A stretch of 64,000 bases of DNA from DATBGO01 sp963840095 (GTDB lineage Bacteria; Actinomycetota; Actinomycetes; Streptosporangiales; Streptosporangiaceae). The notes below the pieces were generated by a model. That model did no database searches. It saw only the letters and a program-made list of their open reading frames with translations, and was not told the DNA's origin. Below are positions 41,752 through 52,566 of this stretch, in pieces. The stretch's first letter is position 1. Every line of letters starts with the position of its first letter. The position numbers and the translations under genes were made by a program. The stretch lies in NCBI GenBank assembly GCA_963840095.1, contig CAWIXN010000005.1, positions 992,001-1,056,000 on the forward strand, written 5' to 3'.

Positions 41752-42103
41752 TTGGACCCCCCTCAGATTTGGTGCCTCTGTGCGATCACGAGATCACGGG
41801 ACGCTAAATCGGCGGGACCGCCCCCCTCGCTCAAGCACTGTAACCCGGCGATTTGCGAAGCTACAAGACTAAAAGCACGGGTAAGTGCAGGACAGCTAGT
41901 GGGGCTGCGCTGGGCTGAAGGCCAGGCCACGAGGCCAACATTGCTACCTGAGCGTCTTGCGAGGTTAGGCTATCGGCCCCTTTCCTGGGCCGAGCAGCGC
42001 CAGGTGCGCGGGTACCGTGAGGTCGCCGAGGCAAGCCACCGCCGCGTGCAAAATCTTGCCGGGGTCGAAGTAAGCGTTTCCAGTCACTGGCGGGTCAACG
42101 GGT
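41752..42103. other. Intergenic region, nothing recognised
   Basis: About 350 bases. Left end carries the promoter of the secreted protein. No conserved frame, repeat or hairpin noticed. Confidence 0.4.
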
Positions 42104-42631
42104 GTGAGCCAAGACAACGCCGGGTTCGCCGAATTCTTCGCGGCAAGCTGGGACCCCTGCCTGCGGGCGGTGGCCGCCAGCACCGGCAACATGACGCTGG
42201 CCGAGGACCAGACCGCCGAGGCGTTCGCCCGGGCGTGGGCGTCCTGGCACATGGTCAGCTATCTTCCAGCCCCCAGGGCCTGGGTAGTCCGCACCGCGCT
42301 CAACGCCGGGGCGTCCTGGTGGCATCGGCGCCGCAAGGAAACGGCGCTGACCAGTCATGACATCGCGGCGGCCGACAGCGCCCTGACCCGGGAAATGCGC
42401 GATCGCGTGTCTGAACCGGCCGCGCCCGAGCGGCCACCGCTGGCGGCGATCATCAACAGGGGCCTCGACCACGCCGCGCTCCAGCAGGCACTCGCGCAAC
42501 ACGGCATCCCGGCCCTGGTCAAGACCGACACCTACTGCTCGTCCAACCCCGCGGCACCCGACCCGCGCAGCTTCGGGGTGCTGTCCGTCCGACCGCCCGT
42601 TGCCCCGGGGATGAGGCGGGCGAGGATGTGA
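42104..42631 (+). pseudogene. ECF sigma factor region 2 fused to part of its downstream gene (deletion chimera)
   Basis: GTG 42104 opens FAEFFAASWDPCLRAVAAST, then LAEDQTAEAFARAWASWHMV and PRAWVVRTALNAGASWWHRR: sigma-70 region 2 of an SigE/SigM-like ECF factor. Region 4 (HTH) is missing. From about residue 115 the text (LAAIINRGLDHAALQQALAQ then HGIPALVKTDTYC and VLSVRPP) looks like the extracellular part of the membrane protein often encoded after such sigma genes. The frame then runs into the 3' part of an antisense hydrolase relic. An in-frame internal deletion explains it; the product cannot be a working sigma factor. Confidence 0.75.
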
Positions 42632-43015
42632 TCATTGGCGACCGGGTCGAGCTGGTCGACGGTGCCGTCGGCGATGAGCGTAGGCACTGAGATCCTGGCG
42701 ATCTCGCGTCCGGTTGCGTCGATGCCCGTCCACCAATTACTCACGGCGAGCTCCTAATCCCCTTTGGCGGCGGCCGACGCCGTGTGGGCGGGCGGGTATT
42801 CCGCGATCGCTGCCTTGAACGCGACGAAGGACGCTGCCTGGTTAGCAGGAAAATCGCTGCTGGCCCGCCTGGCCGCCGCCGGGGGCACCACCGCCGCGCC
42901 GGTCCCGGCGTAGGTGGCGCACAGCACCAGCGACGGACCTGGGCCGGGTGCAGGACCGCCACGGCCTGGGCGATCATGCCGCCCATCGACCAGCCCAGTA
43001 CGTCCGGACGTCAAG
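42596..43015 (-). pseudogene. Alpha/beta hydrolase relic with frameshifts, truncated at both ends
   Basis: Pieces in three frames: DVLGWSMGGMIAQAVAVLHP (nucleophile elbow GWSMGG), then LCATYAGTGAAVVPPAAARR and FVAFKAAIAEYPPAHTASAA, then NWWTGIDATGREIARISVPT, LIADGTVDQLDPV and ANDHILARLIPGA. The N-terminal third and the final His segment are missing. Confidence 0.82.
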
Positions 43016-43221
43016 CACCGACGACCGCGAGGCCAAGGCCTCATGACATGGGTAGAAATAGAGCCGCTAAGTAAGAGGTCACATGCTCGCGTAATTGTTG
43101 CGAACACTGCTGCCAACGCCGGTCGCAATTCGCCCCGATGCGGGCCATTCGCAGAAGACCAAGCGGCCAAGTTGACCTGCTCAGCGGTCCCTTGCGAAAG
43201 CGGAAACCGCCTCCGCCCAGC

Positions 43222-44526
43222 TCATAATCCGCGGCTTAGCAACTCCCGGCTAGGCAGAACGTCCGAGGGCTCAAGGCGCATCAGGTCGTCTTTATTCCAG
43301 TGCCGCTCCGGATCGGCGGCGAGACGATACGCGTGCCGGAGCCGGGCACTTTCCAGCACGTTCCGGACGCTGCGGGCGTTGGCGAACCAGGGCTGCGTCA
43401 TCCGCAGCGACAGGTAGTCGCGAAATGCCGTTTCCGCCGTGCCTGACAGGTAGTAGGACTGCTGGTCCAGCATCAGCTGCCCGATCGCGAGCAGCTCGTC
43501 GACCTCGTACTCGGCAAAGTCCAGGTGATGCGCGACGCGCGAGCTCATGCCAGGGTTGACCTCGAAGAAGTGATCCATGCGGTCCTTGTATCCAGCGAGG
43601 ATCACCACGAGCTTGTCCCGCTCGTTCTCCATCACCTGCATGAGGATGTCGATGCACTCCTGGCCGTAGTCTTTCGAGTCCTGGGCGCGGTACAGGGTGT
43701 AGGCCTCGTCGATGAACAGCACGCCACCCATCGCGCGCTCGAGAACCTGCTTGGTCTTCGGCGCGGTCTGCCCGATGTACTCCCCCACAAGGTCATCGCG
43801 CATGGCATGCAAGAGATGACCTTTCTCCAGGTAGCCAAGCCGATGGAGCAGGTCGGCCATCATCAGCGCCACCGTGGTCTTCCCCGTTCCCGGCGCCCCG
43901 GTGAAGCACATGTGCAAGTTCGGCCGGGACGCCGACAGCCCGAACCGCTGTCGCGCCCGGTCGATCAGCAGCAGCGAGCCAATTTCCTCCACCTTCTTCT
44001 TCACCGGAACGAGCCCGATCAGTTTTCTGTCCAGCGCGACGAACAAGTCATCGATGTCTGCCGCCCGCCGTTCATCGGCGAGGGTGATAGTGCTATCCGG
44101 CTGGAGAGTTTCGTTCCGCTGGCGAGTCTGGCCGCTTCGGGCCGGCTTCGTCATGGCCGCCGAAGGGGACTGCGCCGGGCGCCGGGCGGGCCGCGCCGGG
44201 CGCCGGGCACCGGGACTGGACATCCGCCAGGTGACGGCGGTCGGAATTACCGGCCCAAACCCCCGGCGCAAGCCTGGATCGATCAGGTTGAATCCCTGGA
44301 CAGACTCCGGCGTGATACCGCGTGCGGTGAGGCTTTGCGGACTCGTCTGGCGCCACCCGTCCCGGATGACCAGGAATATCGTCAGGCCGAGGACAACCGA
44401 GCCGGCGATGAACGCGAACCATATGTAGCTCAACCACAGCCCGAGCGTCAGCACGGCAGCCATGGCGCCGAGCAGGAGTATCAGGAGTAGGCCAAGCCCG
44501 GAATATCGCAGTCTGGCGGTCCACAT
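43222..44526 (-). CDS. CbbX/SpoVK-type AAA+ ATPase with N-terminal membrane anchor
   Basis: 434 residues. Two transmembrane helices at about 8-30 and 33-54, a Pro/Arg-rich linker to about 150, then a CbbX-family AAA+ domain: LDRKLIGLVPVKKKVEEI, Walker A GAPGTGKTT (210-218), RDDLVGEYIGQTAPKTK (pore-loop region), Walker B VLFIDEAY (269-276), YGQECIDILMQVMENERD and NPGMSSRVAHHLDF. Soluble CbbX remodels red-type Rubisco; in actinomycetes the same domain also occurs in EccA-type type VII secretion ATPases (established). No Rubisco or ESX gene is near. The fused membrane anchor is unusual and implies a membrane substrate. Confidence 0.85.
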   Translation of the reverse strand: MWTARLRYSGLGLLLILLLGAMAAVLTLGLWLSYIWFAFIAGSVVLGLTIFLVIRDGWRQTSPQSLTARGITPESVQGFNLIDPGLRRGFGPVIPTAVTWRMSSPGARRPARPARRPAQSPSAAMTKPARSGQTRQRNETLQPDSTITLADERRAADIDDLFVALDRKLIGLVPVKKKVEEIGSLLLIDRARQRFGLSASRPNLHMCFTGAPGTGKTTVALMMADLLHRLGYLEKGHLLHAMRDDLVGEYIGQTAPKTKQVLERAMGGVLFIDEAYTLYRAQDSKDYGQECIDILMQVMENERDKLVVILAGYKDRMDHFFEVNPGMSSRVAHHLDFAEYEVDELLAIGQLMLDQQSYYLSGTAETAFRDYLSLRMTQPWFANARSVRNVLESARLRHAYRLAADPERHWNKDDLMRLEPSDVLPSRELLSRGL

Positions 44527-44795
44527 GACAGGACCGAGGGTAGCCAGGCAGCGAGCCGCAGGTCAATCGCGGGCCGCTCGGTGCCGGGGGTTCGAGGATG
44601 ATCTTGGACGCCCTCGTCTCATCTCCGCAGCCACCCCTTGGAATTCATCATCGCTGGCGGTTGAGGGTGCTTGCCGTGTCTGGGCGAGTATCGCGTCGCT
44701 GCCGAGGTGGTCGCGCTGATCGTGGTCGCCAACGACACTGATCTGCTGGTGCGGCGACGCCGCTGAAACTGGCACGGGATCGCTGCGAGGCCTGG

Positions 44796-45047
44796 CTAAG
44801 CTGCGCGGTTCTTATGCACGATGTCGTCGGCGATTGAGTTCTTCTGGCCTTCATTGGGGATGATGGCCCAGGCCACTAGGTAGGCCAGGACGCCTGCGCC
44901 TCCCGTGATGACGGAGACGACGGCCCAGATCACCCGGACCACGGTCACATCAATGCCGAGGTACCTAGCGACTCCTGCGCATACCCCGGCCAGCATCCGG
45001 TCGTCCCGCCTGCGTACCAGGACCTTGCTCTCGTTTCCTTCTCTCAT
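44796..45047 (-). CDS. PspC-domain membrane protein
   Basis: About 83 residues from ATG 45047, preceded by AGGAG; GTG 45071 lacks a site. PspC domain: RRRDDRMLAGVCAGVARYLG then IDVTVVRVIWAVVSVITGGA and AYLVAWAIIPNE. One hydrophobic segment (about 37-65). PspC proteins act in phage-shock/membrane-stress sensing (family knowledge). The AT-rich stretch at 45125-45165 is its likely promoter. Confidence 0.88.
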   Translation of the reverse strand: MREGNESKVLVRRRDDRMLAGVCAGVARYLGIDVTVVRVIWAVVSVITGGAGVLAYLVAWAIIPNEGQKNSIADDIVHKNRAA

Positions 45048-45190
45048 CTGAACCATCTCCTGGGTAGCCACGCAGGGTAGCTGGGCGCCGTCGGCGGTTG
45101 AAATCCCCGTACTTGACCAGGCTACATTTGAACCAGGTAACTAGCAATTTTTTTCGCGAATAATTGATCACCTTCCTGTCGCGGTGAGAT

Positions 45191-45764
45191 CCCGAGCTCC
45201 GCGCCCGTTACTGGAAGTCGCGATATGAGCACCCGATCTGGCGGGCACAACCCAACGCCAGCCATTTCGCGGTGGCAGATCTGGCGAGCTCGGACATCGA
45301 CACGACAGTCGTGACGCAGAACACGGACGGCCTGCACCAGAGGGCGGGTATGCCAGCAGACCGGGTGGTCGAGCTTCACCGGACGATGCACGAGGTTATC
45401 TGCGTCGACTGCGGGCACCGGTCGCCGACGGTGGAGGCGATGGCTCGCATGGACGCCGGCGAGGCCGTGCCGCCGTGCCTGCGGTGCGGTGGGATCCAGA
45501 AGACCGCGAGCACGATGTTCGGGCAGACCATGGACCCGGAGGTGTTCGCCCGCGCCGAGCAGGCCGTGACGACGTGTCATCTCTTGCTCGCCGTCGGGAC
45601 CACGCTCACTATCGAACCGGCAGGCTCCCTGTGCGCGAGTGCGGTTCGGGCGGGGCAGCACTGGTCATCGTCAACCGGGGTGACACCCCTTACGACGGCA
45701 TCGCCACCGAGATCATCCGGGACCCGATCAGCGAGGCGCTTCCGCGCATTGTCCGGCATTTGCT
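45191..45764 (+). pseudogene. Sir2 NAD-dependent deacylase, 5'-truncated and frameshifted
   Basis: Starts in mid-protein (DPELRARYWKSRYEHPIWRA), then VVTQNTDGLHQRAG with the catalytic His region, zinc ligands CVDCG and CLRCGG, MFGQTMDPEVFARAEQ and LLLAVGTTLTIEPAGS. One missing base near 45653 shifts the frame; the C-terminus continues as AALVIVNRGDTPYDGIATEI and DPISEALPRIVRHLL. The N-terminal GAGIS nucleotide site is absent. Upstream is AT-rich DNA with a stop at once. Confidence 0.85.
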
Positions 45765-45837
45765 AATCTCTGCAGCCCGACCCGAGGCCGGGCCGCCGCC
45801 GCGAGCGCCGCGAGCGCCGGCCGCACCGCTTGACGAC

Positions 45838-46713
45838 GTGCGATCCGGGTACCCGGACGCGGTACGGGATGCGGCGGTACGGGATGCGGTGCACGACTAC
45901 TCGGCCGCACACGATCTGCGGCTGCCCGCCGAAGCCGTGGGAGGCGCCGTGGCCACCGCCATCCTGTGCGGCGCCGCCGACGAGAACGCTGCCCTGGCCG
46001 CGCTCGGGCACATTCCCGCGCTGCGGGATGCCGATGCCCGGATCCGGGCCGCGCGCTGGCTGCGTGACCTCTACCCGCCGGTCGCGGCCGGGCAGTCACC
46101 GTACTGGGGCTCCTCGCTTCCGGACCCGCTGGCCGAGGACCTGATCGCCGGCGTCGTCACTCCCCGGTTCCTTCTCGGAATGCTGGCGGAGACGTCGCAG
46201 GAGCAGGACCGGCGGGCGCTTACCGTCCTGGCGCGTGCCGCGGCCACCCGCCCAGGATTGCGGGCATGTCTCACCGGCCTTCTGTCCGTGCTGCCGGGCC
46301 TGTCGCCCACGGCGGTCGACGTGGCATTGAGCGGCGGGCATCCCGCCGCCCTCGCCGAGGCGCTGGCCTCGCTGGCCGAGAACGCCGCCCCGCCTGCCGG
46401 GCTGATGGAAGCCATACCAGCGGGCACCACGGTGCTCGGTGAGTTCCCGGTACTGCTCGCGCAAAGCCTCGTCGAGGGAAATGAGCCACGCGCCGGGAAG
46501 GAGATCGGGCTGCGCGGCCTCGCGACGATGCTGATCGAACTCGCCGAACGGCTGGCCGATCTGGGGCGGGCTGAGCAATCCCTCGCCGCCGCGCAGCGGG
46601 CCGCCGACGCCGCCAGGCGGCTGGCCGACCAGCGCGACTACCCGGCACGTGCCGCCGGATCGCTGCGCAGAGCCGCCGAACTCGTTCGGCGGGAGCGCGA
46701 AGACCGTCGGTAA
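45838..46713 (+). pseudogene. 3' part of a large helical (TPR/STAND-type) protein, joined to the Sir2 relic
   Basis: The open frame continues from the Sir2 relic without a stop. From about GTG 45838 it is all-helical, Ala/Leu-rich: AVGGAVATAILCGAADENAA, LPDPLAEDLIAGVVTPRFLL, RRALTVLARAAATRPGLRAC and AERLADLGRAEQSLAAAQRA. This resembles the C-terminal helical region of actinomycete STAND/NTPase-TPR proteins. It has no N-terminal ATPase. It could be expressed as a short protein from GTG 45838 but is more likely a deletion remnant. The exact family is uncertain. Confidence 0.5.
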
Positions 46714-46824
46714 CCGGGGCAGAGCACACCAGCCGACCGCCGGCCCGTGTACTCCGGCCACCTCTCGCGGGCGTCATCAGTGGGAGGCGCAATCCCCACG
46801 AAACCCGACGAAAAGAAGCGGATC

Positions 46825-48522
46825 TTGAAACACAGAGTCCAGGTCACCGCCGCGGCGGCTGCGTTCGCGGTCGTCACCGCTGCGGCGCTCGCGGTCGTCG
46901 GCGCTCCGGCGCTCGCGGTCAGTACTCCTCCGGCATTAGCTGCCGTCACCGCCCCGGGTGCTGGCCGCCCGCCGCTGCACGTGATCAGCCTGCGGAGCGA
47001 GTTCGCTGCGGCGCTGCAGCACGCGGTCCCGGTGCGGGTCGCCGGCGTCGTCCCGCCCGTCGGGCGGCGGGTCAGGGCCGCGGCGCGGGCCGCGAGCGGA
47101 TGCACCGAGCCGAACTGCGACCTGATCTACGGCGGAGGGCCGGTCCAGCACGCTCCGCACGTCTACCTGCTGCTGTGGGGACCGCGCTGGAGCACGTCCT
47201 CACCCGTCTACTCCTACCTCACCTCCTTCTACCGGGGGCTTGGGGTGTCGCCGAAGGACACCTGGTCACGGGTCGCCTCGCAGTACGGCGACGGCGGCGG
47301 CTACCCGGTCGTCGGCGGCTCGGTGTTCAGGGGTGCCTTCCAGGACACCGCCGCGCCGCCCACGTCCGTCACCTTTGATGACCTGGCCGCCGAGGCAGAC
47401 GGGTTCGTCAAGCACCAGCACCTCACCGACCTGGCCGACGCGCAGATCGTCGTCGCCTCACAGACCGGGACCTGTTTCAGCGACATTTTCGCGGGGAACT
47501 GCGGCCATCCGGATGCTTCGGGCACCTACTGTGCCTGGCACGCTTATTCGGGCACGGTCGCCTTCACCAATCTGCCGTACCTGCTGGACGCCGGCAACTG
47601 CGGCGAGAACTGGATCAACCCGGGATCTAAGGGCACCTACGACGGGTTCTCTATGATCGCCGGTCACGAGTACGCCGAGTCGATCACCGACCCGCAGCCG
47701 TTCGATGGCTGGGCCGATCCCAGCGACACCATCAGCGACGGCGACGCGCCCGGCGAGATCGCCGACAAGTGCGCCTGGGGCGGCTCGAACTGGGGCGGCA
47801 ACGATCCGGAGGGCGACGTCACGCTGTCCACCGGAACCTTCGCCATGCAGAGCCTGTGGAGCAACGCGGCCGGCGGGTGCGTGATGGCCGCTGCCGCCGA
47901 TCGCCTCACCATCACCGGCCCGGCCAGCCAGCACGGCACGCTGGGCCAGGCGGTCCGCCTTCGGGTCAGCGCCCGCTCGAGTTCCGGCGCGGCGCTGTCC
48001 TTCCGGGCCGCCCGGCTGCCCGACGGGCTGTCGATCAGCTCCTCGGGGCTCATCACCGGCAAGCCAGGCGTCACCGCCGCTACGTTCACGCCGGACGTTA
48101 CCGTCACCGACAGTGCAGGCTCCGCCGCGTCGGCCGCCTTCACCTGGTACGTCAGCTCGGCGGCCGGGCCGGTGACCGGGTATGCCTCCAGGTGCATCGA
48201 TGACTACTACGGCCGCGTCCGCAGTGGTAACAAGGTTGACTTGTGGTCCTGTAACGGCAAGAGGCGCCAGCGCATCACGTTCACGGCGAGCGGCGAGCTG
48301 CAGGTGGTTGGCCGCTGCGTGAGCGCGAAGAGCGGTGCGGTCCTGGAGCGCTGCACCGGCTCCGCGGCGCAGACGTGGACCCGCCGGGCCGACGGCGAAT
48401 ACGTCCTGAAGTCCGACGGCCAGTGCCTCACCGATCCGCGCCTCGTCTCGGCCAACGGCACCCAGCTCAGGCTGGAAGCCTGCTCCGATGCCCGCAGCCA
48501 GCGCTGGTCGCTGCCTGGTTAG
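46825..48522 (+). CDS. Secreted protein with HExxxE metallopeptidase-like motif, Ig-like domain and ricin-type lectin domain
   Basis: About 565 residues from TTG 46825 (signal-peptide-like KHRVQVTAAAAAFAVVTAAA follows); GTG 46747 in the same frame would add 26 hydrophilic residues. Domain 1 (to about 355): PHVYLLLWGPRWSTSSPVYS, AQIVVASQTGTCF and MIAGHEYAESITDPQPF, an H-E-x-x-x-E zinc-like signature in EXORDIUM/metalloprotease-like proteins, plus cysteine pairs. Domain 2 (about 360-455): putative Ig-like (LSFRAARLPDGLSISSSGLI). Domain 3: ricin-B type trefoil with QxW-like repeats (GYASRCIDDYYGRVRSGNKV, QRITFTASGELQVVGRCVSA, SQRWSLPG). Likely an extracellular protease or binder of glycans. Confidence 0.8.
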   Translation: MKHRVQVTAAAAAFAVVTAAALAVVGAPALAVSTPPALAAVTAPGAGRPPLHVISLRSEFAAALQHAVPVRVAGVVPPVGRRVRAAARAASGCTEPNCDLIYGGGPVQHAPHVYLLLWGPRWSTSSPVYSYLTSFYRGLGVSPKDTWSRVASQYGDGGGYPVVGGSVFRGAFQDTAAPPTSVTFDDLAAEADGFVKHQHLTDLADAQIVVASQTGTCFSDIFAGNCGHPDASGTYCAWHAYSGTVAFTNLPYLLDAGNCGENWINPGSKGTYDGFSMIAGHEYAESITDPQPFDGWADPSDTISDGDAPGEIADKCAWGGSNWGGNDPEGDVTLSTGTFAMQSLWSNAAGGCVMAAAADRLTITGPASQHGTLGQAVRLRVSARSSSGAALSFRAARLPDGLSISSSGLITGKPGVTAATFTPDVTVTDSAGSAASAAFTWYVSSAAGPVTGYASRCIDDYYGRVRSGNKVDLWSCNGKRRQRITFTASGELQVVGRCVSAKSGAVLERCTGSAAQTWTRRADGEYVLKSDGQCLTDPRLVSANGTQLRLEACSDARSQRWSLPG

Positions 48523-48604
48523 GGGCTGCTCTCGAGCCGCGGCAGCCAGGCTCTCCAGGGGCGCCCGGGTCCCCTTTCCTGATGTCGAATCGATACCCTG
48601 CCTT

Positions 48605-48964
48605 ATGAGTACTTCGCCGTTGTCCCCTGAGGAGATCCGCGCCGCCGCCGAGGTGCACCGGGAACTCGGGCCTGAGTACAGCGACGCGGTCGTGGCCGCG
48701 TTTCTCGACAAGGTCGACCGTGAGGTCGCCGCCCGCGTCGAGGCCCGCCTAGCGGCCGCAGCCGAGGCGCCGCCGGCCAAGCCGGCCAGGCCGGCCAGGC
48801 CAGGCGCCCGCCGCACGCTGCTGAAGGGCGTCGCGATCGGCGCCTGTGCAGGTGCGCTGGCCGTCACCGTCGTTGTTCACCATCCCGTGATCCAACGCTC
48901 GTCGAGCCAAGTCTCGGCAAACCCCTCCCACGTCAGGCCGCAATCAGGCCGGGCTGCGCCCTAA
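48605..48964 (+). CDS. Small single-pass membrane protein, function unknown
   Basis: 119 residues from ATG 48605. Cytosolic acidic helix SPEEIRAAAEVHRELGPEYS then DAVVAAFLDKVDREVAARVE, a Pro/Ala/Lys linker, one transmembrane helix (LLKGVAIGACAGALAVTVVV), and a short Ser-rich outer tail. The N-terminal segment is common in actinomycete membrane proteins of unknown role. No neighbour suggests a function. Confidence 0.75.
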   Translation: MSTSPLSPEEIRAAAEVHRELGPEYSDAVVAAFLDKVDREVAARVEARLAAAAEAPPAKPARPARPGARRTLLKGVAIGACAGALAVTVVVHHPVIQRSSSQVSANPSHVRPQSGRAAP

Positions 48965-49017
48965 GCCCCGCCCGTCAGCGTGACCGCCTGCCGGGATTGG
49001 CCGTCAGGCGATTGCTG

Positions 49018-49581
49018 CTACCTGACCGTGAGCACGATCCTGGCCAGCCAGGTAAGGGCGTAGTCATTGGTCGGCGCGTTACCGGTGGTGTTGCACTGGC
49101 CCTTGTGCTTCCCGGACTTGCGCCTCGGCAGGTAACCGGCGAAATAGATTCGCAGTTTCATCGGACCCGAGGCGCCCGCGAATGCGCCGGTGCTCTTCCT
49201 GCCCACCACCCTGAAAGTGGCTTTCTCCACGCCGCTGTAGTGGCACGTCCTATTATTCAGGGACTGGCGAAAGTGACGGCCGGTATTCCGGATGGTGAGC
49301 CTCCCGGCGGAGGTCGTGATCGCGCGCGTCCTGGTTTCGCCGGTGTATATGAACCCGCGGGCGCGTACCACTCCCCGCAACCTCAGCGGGATCCTGATGC
49401 TCTCTTTCGTCCTCTTGCCGTGCGCCGAGCCGGAGATGAACTCCAGGCCGGTCACCGACCGGCCGACGTTATGACCGCCGGCCGGGCGGTTGCTCGCCAG
49501 CGCGGGACCCCCCGCGAGCAGGAGCGCGGCCACGCCGCACACGACGGCTAGCACGCCGAGATGGACTCCGAGTCGTTGCAT
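49018..49581 (-). CDS. Secreted protein, function unknown
   Basis: About 187 residues from ATG 49581, with GGGGGA 7 bases upstream; the frame to 49617 precedes the ribosome site. Signal peptide MQRLGVHLGVLAVVCGVAAL ending GGPALASN. Mature part is basic (many Arg/Lys) and beta-rich: GLEFISGSAHGKRTKESIRI, RGVVRARGFIYTGETRTRAI, MKLRIYFAGYLPRRKSGKHK and two cysteines (TCHYS, QCNTT). No family recognised. Confidence 0.75.
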   Translation of the reverse strand: MQRLGVHLGVLAVVCGVAALLLAGGPALASNRPAGGHNVGRSVTGLEFISGSAHGKRTKESIRIPLRLRGVVRARGFIYTGETRTRAITTSAGRLTIRNTGRHFRQSLNNRTCHYSGVEKATFRVVGRKSTGAFAGASGPMKLRIYFAGYLPRRKSGKHKGQCNTTGNAPTNDYALTWLARIVLTVR

Positions 49582-49705
49582 TTCAATTTCCCCCGTGAAC
49601 TGGTAACGCATTGACACCGGGCAGCCTACACGAGCGGAGCCGACCCATTAGCGTGACGACTTTCCAGCGATTATCGCCGAAAAGGCGTCGCGATCACCGA
49701 AATCG

Positions 49706-51048
49706 CTAGCGCTGGATTCCGGTGAACAGGACGGCCACCTTGTCGCGGGCGCCGATGACACCCGAGCGCCGCAGCGCGAGCAGCCCGGCCAGCCCCGCGG
49801 AACCGGTCGGATCGACCGGGATGCCGGTCGAGTCGACCGCCAGGGAGTTCGCCTCGAGCAGCAGGTGCTCCTCCGCCACCACCGGCCGTCCGCCGGTCAG
49901 CAGCATTCCCTCGACGACCGCCCGCCAGTCGTAGGTCTCGTCATCGAGAATCCCGGTCGCCACGCTCTTCGGCTCGTGTTCCCACGGCCACATTAGCTCC
50001 GACCTTTCGGCGGCGGCCGCCGCCATGGCCGCCTGCACTCCCGCCGGGCCAGGCTCACCGGGCAGCGTCGCGCGGATGAGCTCGTAGGCCCGCTCGAGCG
50101 GATGCGCCCCGGTCGTCTGCACCGTGTGCACCCGCGGCAGCCGCTCCAGCGCGTGCAGCTGCGCCGCCTCGCGGAGCGCGTGGATGGCCGAGCTGGCCAG
50201 CGCGCCGCCGCCGACCTGGATGATCAGGTGGTCCAGGCCGCCCGGCACCTCCGCGAGATCCGTCACCAGCTCATAGCCGAGCGTCTCGCCGCTCTCGATG
50301 TTCAGCCCGTTCTCGTTGCCCTGCGTAGTGAACGGCAGCGCTCCGCGGTCCAGTTCCTGCCGCAGCCGCAGGTACGCCGGGTCGCCCGGCTGGCCTTGCT
50401 CGCGGGGGCACACGACCACCTCGGCGCGCAGGTCGTTCAGCCGGGCCAGCACGCTCTTGTCGGCGTCCGGCGGGACGAACACGGTCAGCGGCCAGCCGCC
50501 GGCCCGGGCCACCACCGCCGCGGCCAGGGCGGCGTTGCCGCAGCTCGCGATGGCCAGGCCGCGACGCTGCCCGGGATCAAGGATGCCGATCTGCTCCATG
50601 ACGGCTAGGTGGACCAGCACGCCGAACAGCTGCCGCCCTTTGTGCGATCCCGAGACGTTCCCCGTTTCATTCTTCACCCACACTCCGCCGTGGCCGGAGA
50701 AGCCGACCGGCCCGGCCAGCTCGCGGCTGTCGAAGAACGGCGTGACCGTGAAACCGTGTCCGTCGACATCCGCGACCGCGCTGTCGAGCCCGGACACCAG
50801 TTCGCAATAGGCGGCATCGCTCATGCCGTGGGCCAGGGCGATGTGGTGGGAATGCATCAGTGCGCGATAACGAAGGTACGGGTTGGCCTCGGTACCCCGC
50901 GGGAAGCTCACCTGCGACACGTCGAGTACCCGGTCCAGCACGTGATCGACGTCGTCGGTCCCCGCGCGCGGGCACCTGAACGGGTACGGGTCGTCAGGGC
51001 CGGCCAGGTAGCCGCAGCCCGAGCACCTGATCGAGCTGGCCAGCGTGG

Positions 51049-51052
<4 letters not shown>
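49706..51052 (-). CDS. Fold-type II PLP enzyme, threonine-synthase/diaminopropionate ammonia-lyase-like
   Basis: 448 residues. Short N-terminal CSGCGYLAG...FRCP ribbon-like segment, then the PLP fold: VWVKNETGNVSGSHKGRQLF with the Schiff-base Lys near 138, IASCGNAALAAAVVARAGGW, the phosphate-binding loop QVGGGALASS and a Ser/Thr-type C-terminal VDPTGSAGLAG. Likely an ammonia-lyase on an amino acid. Its ATG overlaps the stop of the next upstream gene (ATGA at 51049-51052), so it is translated with that second PLP protein. Last gene of the operon with xdh, ssnA and ygeW, matching the place of ygeX (2,3-diaminopropionate ammonia-lyase) in enterobacteria (inference). Confidence 0.85.
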
Positions 51053-52548
<1,496 letters not shown>

Positions 52549-52566
52549 GTCAGGCCGTCCTTAGCG

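Noticed and set aside
43222..44526. Rubisco activation role of the CbbX-like protein
   Set aside because: No Rubisco or Calvin-cycle gene in the window and the protein is membrane anchored, so the function should not be transferred.
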